Below are positions 39,828 to 52,134 of a stretch of DNA of 64,000 bases, one piece after another. The stretch's first letter is position 1. The number at the start of each line of letters is the position of its first letter. This DNA is from Setophaga petechia (lineage: Eukaryota > Chordata > Aves > Passeriformes > Parulidae). A model generated the notes under the pieces. The model was not told the DNA's origin and searched no databases. It worked only from the letters and a program-made list of their open reading frames with translations. The position numbers were made by a program, and so were the translations under genes. The stretch covers positions 14,515,572 through 14,579,571 of the forward strand of contig JANCRA010000009.1 in assembly GCA_024362935.1 (NCBI GenBank), read 5' to 3'.

Positions 39828-42800
39828 GCTTGTGCACAAGGCTTCTGCTTCCTGCACTCTTCCCCCCTCAGCTGTGTGCTTTGGCTCTCCCAGCTGAGCA
39901 CAACCCTCTGCCCCACGCTGATGGACAGTAACCAGGGCCTGGTTCAAATTAGAGCTGTTGATAGTAGCAACTTGCTCAAGTCTTCAAGCACAGCCCCAGG
40001 GAGATCAAACAAAATTGTCAAAGTCCCCAGTGAGCAACATTTCCGACAAGTATAAGGGATAAATCAATCAAATTTCCTCAATCCTGGAGGAAGAGGGCAA
40101 CAGCAGAGCAAGCAGATGATGTACAGTAACCAGCATTTCCTTTCCCAAAGCACACCAACCCCTGTCTGGAATTCTCAAGAGCTGCAGCTCCCAGGTTTCC
40201 ATGACTCAATGATTTTGGCTGACACAACTTTCCTCAGCTCACTCCGATGGACTGCATCACCATTTTCCTAAAGTACAGAAAAGCTGGAGAAGGGAGAAAA
40301 ATCACCACAAACCACACTTTATAATTCCTAATTCTGTCTCCACATTAGTAGGTTGATTTAAAAATCATGCAATTTAAAAGATAAGCATTGGAGTTCAAGA
40401 TGTTCTCTAATTTTCTGAACCTTTGGGTCACATTAGATCATAGCCCATCACTTTTCTTTTAGTGTGTGAAGGTCAGAAATTTGCATTGAATGACAGTAGA
40501 GATTTGTCTCTAGGAGACAAGGGTTTTAAAGTAAAAGTCAAACCACAGGATTTGTGCTGTAAAAGCAAAAATTTATAACATTAGAAATAATTTAGAAAAA
40601 TTTGTAAGAAAATCTAGCCTGCCTTTGCTTTCTGGTGAGGAAAGTGACATTTTCTTGGGAGCAGCAGCAAAGACTACATGAATCCATCTTTATTTTTCAG
40701 ACAGGAGAAGCTGTCTGTAGTTGTTAGTAATAAAATCTTCTCTCAGACTACCTGCTTGTGGATAGATTATAAACAGTTTTTCAGGAGAAGGAAAGGAACA
40801 TAAGAAATAGAAAAAAATGTAAGATATAAAAGTCTTCCAAGCTTCCATTTGCTTTGGGAAATCTTTCATTATGCCCTTTGATACCACAAAGTGCATCTTA
40901 GAACTAAAACTGGTGTTGACAATCTTCAAGAGGCTTTCTGAGGCTTCCCCATTTTAAATGTTGTTCAAATAGTATAAACTATTACAGCAGTTGTGCTGTA
41001 CTGCTTGAATGCACACTGTTATATGTACAATACTTGCCCCCCAAAACAGACATCATCTTCCTTACTCCCACCTTTTGCAGTGTGCAAAACACCATCCCAG
41101 AACTACATTCCACCTTGCTTGGAATTTTGCAGCAAATTCTGAGTGTTCACTGGGAACTAAAACAGAGCAGTGAACACCCATGAGTTAAAATTTTTATAAA
41201 CCACTTTTGGAGAGCTCTGAAACTGCACATTGCACAGGCTCATCAAGGAATAGCCTGATTTCATTCGGTAATGCAAAAGATTGGGGGTGGTTTTGCTTTT
41301 GTAACATCTTGTTTTAGCTAACTGGAGGAGAGATTTGTGACTTGGGATGTCTGTGAATGTCCTTAACTGTGGCTCCCATGGGGTAAATCTGACCTGCAAG
41401 AGGGCTGGGGAAGAGTGCATGTGATAAGATATCACTGTTTTTTTTCTGGAAATGCACATGCTGAAGTGAAGAGCATCAGCCCAGGTTTGACTGAAGTTTT
41501 TAGTCAAGACAAGGGTGGGCAGCAGAGGCAGGAACAGCTCCTGCCCTTGCAGGGGTGGGAGCCCTTGGAGCCTCCCCTGGGGAGCAAAGCTGCACCCTGA
41601 GCACCAGGGCTTTCCTCTCCAGTGAGCACAGAGCCCTGTATTCCACACTAGATAGTGACTGATGAGGTGGTGCAACCTTTCCATGGCATGCTGCTGAGCT
41701 GGAGATGGAGAAAGTGCCCTGACCACAGGGCCACAGGGCACAGCTGTGTTGCTTTCTGACATGAGGAGGACAAAAGGGAGTTACTGCTGAGAGTGGAAAT
41801 CATGACAATTATAACAGATTTCTGCTAGTATTTGCTGAGTGATTCTCTAAATTAAGTAATCTAAAATGCTCCCTGGCAATGTTCAAGCCACTGCTGATGG
41901 TCATGCTTGAGAGCATGGGCTCCCTGCTAGATGGGAGCTGCCCCAACAGACCCAGGAATCTTTCCAGTTCCATCTCATCTAGCAATATTCCCAGCGGAGC
42001 CATGCAGCAGGGAGACTTGTTCTGGTTTACATTTCCAGCTCCCTTTCAAGATCAGCAGCCCTACACATTCCCTGCATTTCCTGGGTCCTCCAGGAAGGTG
42101 GGCAGCCCTCAGCCCCATTCTCCAGGGGAGGGTGGCAGTCCCTTTCCCCAAGGAGCTTGTGCACTCACAGGCACCCACTAGCATGGCTCCAATGCTTTCC
42201 AAACCATGAAGAGATGGAGCTCCTGCTAGTGAAGGAATGAAATGCATTTTTCTAGGCCAGAAAATGGGAGGGTCAGAGAGAGCCCTTGAGGGCCTGGCGA
42301 TGTGGAGAAAGAAGATGAATGGGCAGAGACTCACAGCTGAACAAAGCAAGATGGTACATTGAGGAGCCAAATATGACCAAAAACTGGGGCTGAGCAGGGC
42401 TTAGGATTTCATCCAGCATTTCCAGTGCAGGAGTACCTAACCTCATTGCCCTCCTTTTTCTTCTTAAAAATTCCGAAGGGTGAGATTTTATGGGATTGAT
42501 GTCCTCATTTTCCAGACCTAACTGCCCAGACTCTTAAAAATTATGTTCAAATTTCTGGCCTAAATCCCTGTGCAGCAGCTTATATCCATTATTTGCTGTC
42601 TTCTCTACAGCTGACAGGAAGGAGACAAGACAGGCCCCACGGAGATAGATTGAACTGTCGAAATGCCTGGAGGCAGGAGGGCTCCTCAGCACTAAGCCTG
42701 TGCTCCTCAGAAGTTAGGTGAGATCTGAGCTGGTGCCCTGGACCCAAAGTGCAAACAAATGGGGGATTGCAGTCTGGATGTGGGATGCCAAGGGGGAACG

Positions 42801-43689
42801 CTTGTGACCTGACACCCTAAATCCAGCTGAAGGCCTGGGAGATCAGAGAAGAGTAACAGTGGCCCAGGGAGTATGAAAATGACAGCTTAGGAGCAAACAG
42901 TCCCCTTGTGCAGAATTTTGTCAGAACAAGTGTCTTCTCATTTAACTGACATGTTAAATATATTTGTTTGACTTCTTTAGAAAAAATATTATCTAATTTG
43001 TTTTCCATCAGGACATACTGGGGAGCAACTGTCATTTTAAGAACCACTTCAAAAAAAAGAGCAGAAACACTACAAGATAAAGCATCTACATAAGGTGCAA
43101 ACCCACCATTTCTCCAGGGGTCACTGAGCTAGTGTTCTAAAATAAGAGATAACAACAACTGGAACCATAGGCAGGCAACTGAAAGGAGCCAGTAAGCACT
43201 GATCATTCACTCTGGGATGAAACCAGAAAGGACAAAGTTTGGCTGGAGCTTACACTGCATGGCACAAGAAGAAACTTTAAGGGTGGATGCTACACGTGTC
43301 TTAGCAGCAAAAGCAAATGTGGAGAAATTGTGAGTCCATCAACAAACGTGTGAGCCAAGCCACTGACAAGATGATAAGCAAAAAGACTAAAGCATTTAAC
43401 GCTTTTTTTTTGCATACATTTCATTGGCAAGGTTTACTCCCACACCTTACATATCGCATGATTTGACAAGAAGGGGAAGAGATGAAAGTCTGCCTTGAGA
43501 AGCTGGAAGTATTGGGATTCAGGTGAGCCAGTGGGATTCACCTGAGGGTGCTGATGTGACCTCATGGCTGCTGTCCATCATCAGAATCTCCCAGTGATCA
43601 GAAACAACTCTGACAGCTGGAAATCCTCCTGCAGCATTTTCATGCAAAACCTGAGCAAACATGAATTGGATGAACAAATTGTTAGATGG
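39828..43689. other. Intergenic, nothing recognised
   Basis: The longest open frame in the desert (201 codons, minus strand, 41157-41762) lies here. Its product has no recognisable domain, and no splice sites or transcript signals were identified for it. Confidence 0.6.
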
Positions 43690-43730
43690 ATTGAAAATTA
43701 GCTGGACCAAAAATTAGCTGGACCATTAGG
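43690..43730. repeat. 18-bp tandem duplication
   Basis: AAAATTAGCTGGACCA occurs twice head to tail just before an old CR1 copy. Confidence 0.8.
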
Positions 43731-43754
43731 TCAAAGAATAATAATCAATGTTGT

Positions 43755-44400
43755 GATGGGCCATCTGGCAGCCAGTAATGAACAGAGGACCCCAGGGAAT
43801 GACACAGGAGTTGATATTGTTCAATATTTTCATCACTCACCAGGCTGATGACACAGAGGGCACTTTCAGCGCATATACAGATGGTAATAGATTAGAAGTT
43901 ATGACAGGCATCTCCATTTGGCAGAGCTGGCAGAGGCAGTCCAGAGGGACCTTGAGAAACTTGGGATGTGTGACAATAGAAATCCCATGGAGTTTAACCA
44001 GAGCAGTGCAAACCCTTTGCTTTGGTGTAGGACAGCATCCTACACAACAGCCATGCAGGAAAGGACCTGGCCTTTGCTGTAAGACTTCAGCACAACTGAA
44101 GGGTAGTTATTGCTCCCTTTTTACTCACTGCTAGTAAATCTGCCCCAGAAGTGTTGTCCCATTCAGGGACAACAGTTCAGTAGTTCATTGAGGAACTGGA
44201 GAAACTCCACAGGATGGTCAGTGGCCTAGAGCACATGAGCCACAAAGAGATGCTGAGGGACATGAATTTGGGCAGTCTGGCAAAGAGGTGGCTTAGGAGA
44301 GGTCTAAAATCAGTCTAAATCTGCATGAAGGGGAATGACAAAGATAATGGGACCAAACTCTCTACATTAGTGGCAAGCAAAAGAAAAAAATCCTGATACT
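43755..44400 (+). mobile_element. Old, diverged CR1 LINE fragment
   Basis: GAGGACCCCAGGGAATGACA, TTGTTCAATATTTTCATCAC, GCTGATGACACAGAGGGCAC and CAGTCCAGAGGGACCTTGAG follow the order of the end of the CR1 reverse transcriptase. AGGAACTGGAGAAACTCCAC and GGCCTAGAGCACATGAG then follow the 3' UTR. Indels and stops throughout make it non-coding. Confidence 0.8.
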
Positions 44401-47400
44401 CACTGAGGTGAACAGGTTTGTCTCTTCAGGGGCCTGAAGGAGGGTCACTGAGTGGACCCCTGTGGTGGAATTCTGCCCACCTACTCCACCTGACACTGCC
44501 TATCTCTTCTGTGGGTGGCCCCACCCAGCTCTCTCCAAGCACAGCCCTGGGAGCAGCTCAGTCCCACAAGTTGTCTCCCAAAAGACTGCATGGATGGGGT
44601 GGTGTTAGGTCCTGCCACACAGCCTTTAACAGGACCCTCTTGGGCATGGCACTCTAAAATGCCTCTGTGAGCCTCATGCAAGAAAGCACAAAGCCTGTTT
44701 TGCCTGCTAAAAGTACCACTCTTATGGGCTCAAACACAGCTCTCAAATAATCTGGAGTATTTTGAACTGCAGGGGGAAAGAAAAAAAAAAGGAAAGAAAT
44801 GTAATTTTTAAAATATTTTTATCATTTTTTAATATTACTTGAGTATCCCAGAAGGCCCAGAAGAGTTCCAAGACTGAATATTATTTGATGTAGACCTTCC
44901 TAATCTAGGAGCAATCAGTTTTAACAGAGTGGGTATGGACCAATCCACTGGATGTCAGGACTGGAATTCAGTCTCCGGCTCCCTTTGATATGGAAGCATA
45001 GGCACAACTGTGGAGACTTGCAGGCAGTTTCCAGGAGGAACTTCCCCAGTGTGTAAGTCATGTTTGCCAGCTCAGCTCCCTGCTGGGAGGATGCTGAAGA
45101 TCAGGAAGGGCACAAGCAGTGGGAGGAACACATTGTGTTGCCTCCAGGTAAACAAGAAGCTTTTATAATTACCAGTTCCCATCATAAAACACACAAGCAC
45201 ATGCCTGGGTGGTGTGGCTGGAAGCAGAACTGACGTCTCCTTACCTCTCTTCTGCTCTGTCCACGTGAGGGTGGACCCCTGATATTCCCAGTTTCCTCCT
45301 GTGTTTTTCCTTCACCATGCAAGAGGACAATGCAGCCAGCAAGACAGCTCACTGCCTTGGTTAAAATAACTCAGTTCTGCTTAATGCCTTCTTTTTTATT
45401 TTACCAGCTTCATATTTGAAGGTCTCATTAAGACAGACAAACAGATTATAATGCCTTCTAAGCAAGCTTGATCAGAAATCCCTGAAACAATCAAAAGCCC
45501 AGGAAAACAATTCATTGCATTTGATGCATCAGTTCTTGGAATTGCAGCTATATTAGGCAATACATCTTTGCTCACTCACATTAAGCTAATTGAATGCATA
45601 TTTATTGTGCGCTGTTCTTCAGCATCCAGGCAAAATCAAAGAAGCCTGTTTCACTAGCAAGATGGTAATTTTGCATAAGGAATATGGACAGATTTACATA
45701 AGGCTATTAATGCTATTCCATTATTCAACACCAGAGCTAAAATTAGGAGTCACCTCAACAACCAGATGCATATTTTATCTTCAAGGTAAGAGCTTGAATT
45801 AGCACAGACCTCTGCCTCCTGCCTATAACCCCTAATTCTAGACAGGCTCTTCTACAGCAGGATCACTGGGATGAGAGAGGCACATGAGACTCAGGCTAAC
45901 ACTTATGTTTGCATCTTCCTGTTTAAATACTGAAGGGTCACTAGAAGTCACACTCCATCTGCATCCATTTGCTATGTGCCGGAAAAACATGAGCATCCAG
46001 ATATGACATTTTATGAACATTTTTTAATAGCAGATCACTTAGTGGTACCTGTTTGAAGGAAATGGAGGCCACCTGCACCTGACTGAGCTCACTCCAGAAG
46101 CACCAGTGGTTTCCCAAGGCCTTCCTTAAAATAATACAGCATCTTTGCCCCTGCTGTGTGGCTGAGAGATGGGGAGCCCCTAGCACAGAGCAGGTGCTGT
46201 AGCTCATCTGCACACTGTAATAACAGCCAAAGCCTTGTTGTGCAACAGCCACAAACCAGCCCATTAGGAGGCTTTTAATTGACCATATGTGAGCAGCACT
46301 TGGGCAGAAGTAAAAATTCCCTCCTAACTAATGCTGTGTTTAAGTATCTTTAATCAGCAGGGACATTGCAACTTGGGTGGGATACTGGGCATCTTGAATG
46401 CAATAAACCCAAGCAGAGCTCTCTGGTTTAACCTCTACATGCTGTCTGAGACATGAGGCATAAGAGAAAGGGTAAAAAACATAATTTTGATATAAATTCT
46501 CAAATGCTCCTCCTGTGCGTACTGATGGAGTGGCTACTTATGTCTAAAGCCCAGGCCAGATCTTTCCCAGCTTAGTCCAGAGACTCGGAGATGGTGAAGA
46601 GCGAAAAGTCTGGACTGTGGACTTATCTCCTCATTGCTGGGGAGCACAGACCAAGGTACCCCCCACTACACAGGGTGGTTTCTCCCCAAGGAGGAGCAAA
46701 ATTATCTATCTCAGGCGTATCCCCTTCCATGGGCTGTGGTGCATGCTTTACTCAGAAGCTGCTGAGGAGTCTCAGTCAAGCTGAGGGCAGTCTCCCCAGC
46801 CGTGGGCATGAACTCCTTGGGGGCTGGGGGCAGCTGCCCTCCTCACTGGCCCTGGGCACGCTGGGGTGACAGCCAGCCCTTTTCTTTCTCAGCATCTGAG
46901 TGCAACCAGTGAATTTTCAACCAAATCAGCCTAATTGCATCCATATTTATTGCCTGCTGTTTTCTTACAGGAAGGCAACACCTCCTTATCTGCTTCAGAT
47001 CCTGAGGGGCTGCCAATACCACGCTGCTGTCGCTATGGTTTCTTCATGTTCTCTGCACTCCTCAGGCTTCTGCCAGATCTGTCTTACAGGGTTAAAAGAG
47101 ACGTTTGGACTTCTAATACCAAAAAGAAATGGTGGCATTGGGAGGTCTGCTTGTTGAGCGTGGTTCAGATCAAATCATCAAGCTCTTAAAGGCTCATGGA
47201 AGGGTTCAGGCTCTGAGCCCCAAACCACAGGCACATTACTTTTCTGGCTCAGGGATTTGTTTGCAGGAGGGGAAGGAAGTACCAGCTGCAGGACAGGAGT
47301 CTGTAATTCACCTCACTGCCTCAGTTAAGGGAGAGTGTAGTCCCCTCTGCTCTGAGCTGCTCCCAAAAACAACATTTGTTGATATTGGCTTAACCACTCC

Positions 47401-48630
47401 AAGGGATAAAATTACTAGGAAATGTTTACAAGGGCCATTTGAAACCTGAGAAGAGGATGTTTTTAGTAATGCAGAAAGAGCCAAATACCTTAGAAAATAA
47501 ATATTCCAGCTTTAAGAATTAATTACTGCTTCCCAGTAATGCAGGCTGACAAATAAGCTTGCACAATTTCCCGGACAGACACATTTTAATGGAAATATTG
47601 TGTGCAGGTCAAGAGCAAAATAGAGTTGCTGAACCATGACCCCATAAGCTTGGGTACATGGGTGCCTCTGCCCAAACACTTGCCCACCAAAGCCCAAAGG
47701 GCAGAGCATGGGGCTGAAGCCACCTCTACACAGCAGCTCACACCATGAGGGTCCCTGGTGAGGATTGCTCCAAGGGCTTGTTGTTTTCTGTCACAAAAGA
47801 AAAACATGACTAGCAAACAACCAAGCACATTTTTCAAAACAGCAGCTATGATATCTATGAAGCTCTGTAATCATTATGCAAAATTCACTATGTAGCTTTT
47901 CAGTTGTAAATCAAGTATCATAGGGTACTGAAATGAAAGCTCAATCTCTATATCTCAATTTTTCTTTTGGTAGTGTGGGAAGATAGTATATAGCTGATTA
48001 TGCTCCACAGTATACACTGGCATAACAAGTCACAATATACATTTATTATTCTTTCAGTCAAAAACATCAAACATTGAATGTAGTAAGAAAATTTCATGAA
48101 CTAATTCCCTCAAAACCATTTTCAATAAAAAGTCTTTGCTTTCTCCCTCTTTTTAGATAGGCAAAATGAGGAGAGTGGTGGAAAAGCAAACCTGAGAATC
48201 AACAGGGAAATCTGAATTGTCATCAATTACCCCAGATACAATCTGAGCTGCTGTTTTGTGAGCTCTACTCATAACAAGGTTTTCAGGGATGTCCCTGAAG
48301 GTACCTCAGGGACACAACTCTTTGGAGTGTTGCCTACAGTTTAGTGCAGTGACCCAACAACGGCATCACCCTCAAAGATATTGCTCCTAGAAAGACAACA
48401 GACTTCAGATCCTCACTTCAGGAGAAACTGAAGAGATCCTGCTGCCCCGCTGATGTGAATCACCAGTGGTCATGTGCCAGGTGCAACTGCCATAAAAGGT
48501 CACCTTTGCCTAAAGGACTTCATTCGGAATCTATTCAGACCTTCCATTCAGCAAAAGCTAATGAAATCCCACAGGAATAAAATCATTTTACAGGAGATCC
48601 ATGCATGGCATGCAGATTTGTTTCCAGTCA
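44401..48630. other. Intergenic, possible conserved non-coding block at 45.55-45.79 kb
   Basis: The block at about 45550-45790 is AT-rich and rich in ATTAA, ATGCATATT and TTTGCATAAGG-like words that suit homeodomain or POU factors. Nothing else is recognised. Confidence 0.5.
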
Positions 48631-48727
48631 TCTATCCATCCATCCATCCATGCATCCATCCATGCATCCATCCATCCATCCATCCATCCATCCATCCATC
48701 CATCCATCCATCCATCCATCCATCCAT
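48631..48727. repeat. (ATCC)n tetranucleotide microsatellite
   Basis: About 24 ATCC units run with only two ATGC interruptions near the left end. The uninterrupted right part of about 64 bp is likely to be polymorphic. A short open frame across it encodes repetitive HPSIHPSI and is not a gene. Confidence 0.97.
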
Positions 48728-51700
48728 ATCTCTATCACTTTTGCTCCCTGACTGAAGCTTGAACCCAACTCTTGCCCATGGTGTGAACCCAGTCCTTATT
48801 CACAGTCCGCCTTGTTCACAATCCTTCCTACAAACCAACCACAGAAAACAGCATGAACCTGCAGCATTGACTATTTCATGTGCTGAGAGGCAAGCCCCCA
48901 TCAAGAGACTGTGAGGAAGCAGCCTGGGTCGAGGTGCTCGAGTGGGGCAGAAAATAAAGGGGACATCCATAAAGCTTTTTGAAGAAAACACCCTATCTCT
49001 GTCTAGGGATGTGCAACTCCTGAGTTGAAGTGCACAGAACAGGTTGATGGCAGCTGCTATTTTAAAATTCATGAAGCCTTAAAGCATTACTGGGTGATTT
49101 CAGAGCTTGGAGATAAGTAGACAAAATAGTCCAACAGGGGGGAGATGCTGATGTAGTAGCAGCCATAATAGTGTGTGATGCTGCACACATCCCTGCTTCT
49201 GAAAACCCACTCATCCATCTTGTCAGGGAAAATTGCTGTGATTCTGTTTCATAGCGGAGGTGGTGGGAGGAAAGAGGCAGATGCATATTTTCCTCTGATC
49301 AAGGAGAAAAGGCCAGGCTATGCACCACTTACCCTCCTGAAGCCACCCTGCCCCCTCTGTGAAGGGCTTAGAGACTGGGCATGGCAAGTATTCAGTAGGA
49401 AAGGCATAAGTGGACATGGCCCAGGAGAAGCAAGGCTTTGAAGCTGCTCTGCTAGTACTTGTGAAATGCTTTGCCCTCCCTGCCCTGGTGGGCCCTCTTT
49501 GCTCAGGACTTCGCTCCAGCTTTACAGGACTGAAGAAAATGCTGGGCTAAAATGTGCTGGGAGCCAGCAGGTTCTTCCTGTGCTTTACTTGCCAGCTCAG
49601 GGTTGAAAACTTCTGGGTGAGAGTAGATCTGTGCCAGCCAGGGGAAGTTCAGACAAAGAGCATAAATGCCTTATTTATGTACCTCTACCCAAAAGTGTTA
49701 CCCAGAGTGGGCCAAAGCAGCTGCTGCCTTAAGTTGGAGGCATATCAGAGCAGCCATCCCTTCCTGCCACCGATGCACCCTAATCATCCAGATTCCCCAT
49801 ACATCCCTGAGGGGATCATCCTACTCTGCACATGTGGCTGAAGCAGCCCAGCAGCATAAGAATCATGGGATGGAGACAGGAGATTTTGCACCTTCGACCT
49901 GAGTATGGGTGCCTATGCAGCAAGAGCCACCTCCAGCTTTTTCCCATGAGAGAGAGAGATGAGGAAAATTTATCCCCCTGCTCCTGCCCATCCCTGCCCC
50001 TTGAGTGCCCACTGGTTCCCGCACAAACTCTTCTCCTGTACCAGAGAAGGACCCAAGCTCCTGCTTTGCCAGGAGCAGTGGGAGGCACCTAAGTCAGTGC
50101 CTAGTATGATTTTTCACCTGGCCATTGAAGACCATGGTAAGATGCAGATTTGTCCAATAACATTACTTGCCCCTTTAGCATATTTTGTACCATGTGTGTA
50201 CTGAATATCTTTAGCAACTTGCTTGGTGAAACTCTGTACTGGATACATGAGTAGGAAATAATTTCCAAAAGCTGCAGGTTAAAAAAAACAACTGAAACTC
50301 TACCAGAGTGGTATTTTTCTCTTGGAAACAATTTGTTATCCTGGTTTCAAGATGGTGACATGTTCCACAAATATCCCACTTGTGACTTTTCAATTCCTCT
50401 TCAAATTTCCCCATGGACACATGGTCCATGTGGTGAGTTCAAGTCAGCCAGAGACATGCTCATTCTCACCAACCCCATCATCCTGTTCCCCTCAAGCCCA
50501 GAATCCTGAGCCTGGCAGAGCAACTCCCACAGTGAAGAAATATTTAACACATGTTAAGTATTGTATTAACATGTTTAAGCAGTATTTGGTTTGTCCAGGC
50601 TATCACCATTCTTTTGACATGAATTAGCTCCAAGAGTTTTGCCCCCAGCCTGCAGTCCCAGTTTCAGTCTGTTCCTGCAGTTCTGGGTATCAGCTCTCCT
50701 GTGCCCTTTGGCTGGGCAGCACAGGGCCTTCAGGGAGGAGACATACAGCTGGCATGCCTGGGCTGAGGAGGTGCAGATAGCCCTGGGTGGGGAACAGTGC
50801 TGCTGGCACCTCACACCCCTGCCCAGACCCTCTGGTGCTTCTGCACAGAGCATCATCTTTAACATGCTCAGTCCCCCTTCCCTCAATTAGCACCATCAGG
50901 AAGACTCAGATGCTGATAAAGAGTGAAGGTGGCCCAGGAAGCTTCAAGGCCCAGGGATCAGAAACAACAGGGACTGCTCACTAACTGCAAGGCACGGCAC
51001 CTACCTGCCTTTCCTAACACAAGGAAAGAAGGAAGTAGTCTTCTGACTTACCTATTTTATTTTATAAAATAAACTTTACTGGACTTGCAGTTGAGTAAGG
51101 ACATAGAGTTTCCCCTGTACAGATTAAGCCACTTCCACACTTTCTACTCAGCATGGAGTAATTTTATTTCTCACATACATAATTCAGAAGCATACTGAAA
51201 GGGCAAAACCTACATTCCATGCTCAGACATCCATCAAACAGTTAATAAAACCCATTCTAGTATGGTTTAGAGTTTACGTGAAGTAAGAGTAAAGCTTGAC
51301 CTGTTTCCAATAGCTACAAAATTACTCCGGGGAAGATAAAGGTGTGATTCCTTTTAAATGTAGCTATTTTCTGTCCAAGGAAAAGGTCCTACGCATCAGT
51401 CCTTCCTATCATACATCTCCAGAGAAAGCAACAGCCAACCCACACACTCCTCTGCTGTGGATTGCTCAGCACTTTGTTCCACAGCAATCTGTAGGAGAAA
51501 CTCAACCCTCCTGTTAAATGCTTGGGGTTCAGATTTTTAATTCTGTAGAACAGATCTCTAAGACACATGAGAAATTTTAGCTCATTCCTAACAGCCTATC
51601 AGCATTCAGGCTATTACAGGTGCAAGCAAAACAGCAGCTTTGAGGGACAAAACAGTTCTGTTATAACCAGAATTCTTACAGACACTTTTGTATTTTCATG

Positions 51701-52074
51701 TTTAATGAAGAGATCTTTTTTTTATCTCCTACAAAGTCTTCCACCAAGGGCTTTCCAAGCATAGTATAAAGGCAGGTAATGATTTACATCATTAACACTC
51801 CCATTTTACAAACAGGAAATTGAAGCCTCCAGAGAAAATCATATGAATAGCTAAATACAGAAAATCCCAGTCCCCCCAAAAAAGAAATGGAATCAAAGCC
51901 TCCTGGCAAAAGTCCCCTTTCCAACTACCTTTATTTAGTTGCTGTGCAGCTTTTTTTTCCTTTTTTTTTCCCTTTAAAAATAACCCAACCAGTCAAATGA
52001 GAGAACAGCAAGGAGATTGCAAGCTTTGACACACTTACTTCTACACTGCTGGCATTAGTACAAAAATAAAGATT
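48728..52074. other. Intergenic downstream of RASL11A
   Basis: No gene or recognisable element was found between the microsatellite and the RASL11A poly(A) signal. Short overlapping open frames near 50.6-50.9 kb occur on both strands and are unlikely to be genes. Confidence 0.65.
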
Positions 52075-52080
52075 TTTATT
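52075..52080 (-). terminator. RASL11A: poly(A) signal of RASL11A
   Basis: AATAAA on the minus strand lies about 55 bp past the RASL11A stop codon. It implies a very short 3' untranslated region. Other AT-rich hexamers lie nearby, so a second site cannot be excluded. Confidence 0.6.
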
Positions 52081-52134
52081 AACTAGTTTATAAAAATAAA
52101 TTCTATTGAGTCCCAGAGGATGTCATTGGGAGGT

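Noticed and set aside
41157..41762. Open frame of 201 codons on the minus strand, longest in the desert
   Set aside because: The product has no recognisable domain or family, and no promoter, splice or poly(A) context was seen. A single frame of this length is plausible by chance in 52 kb read in six frames.
48474..48755. Open frame encoding repeated HPSIHPSI
   Set aside because: It is the translation of the ATCC microsatellite.
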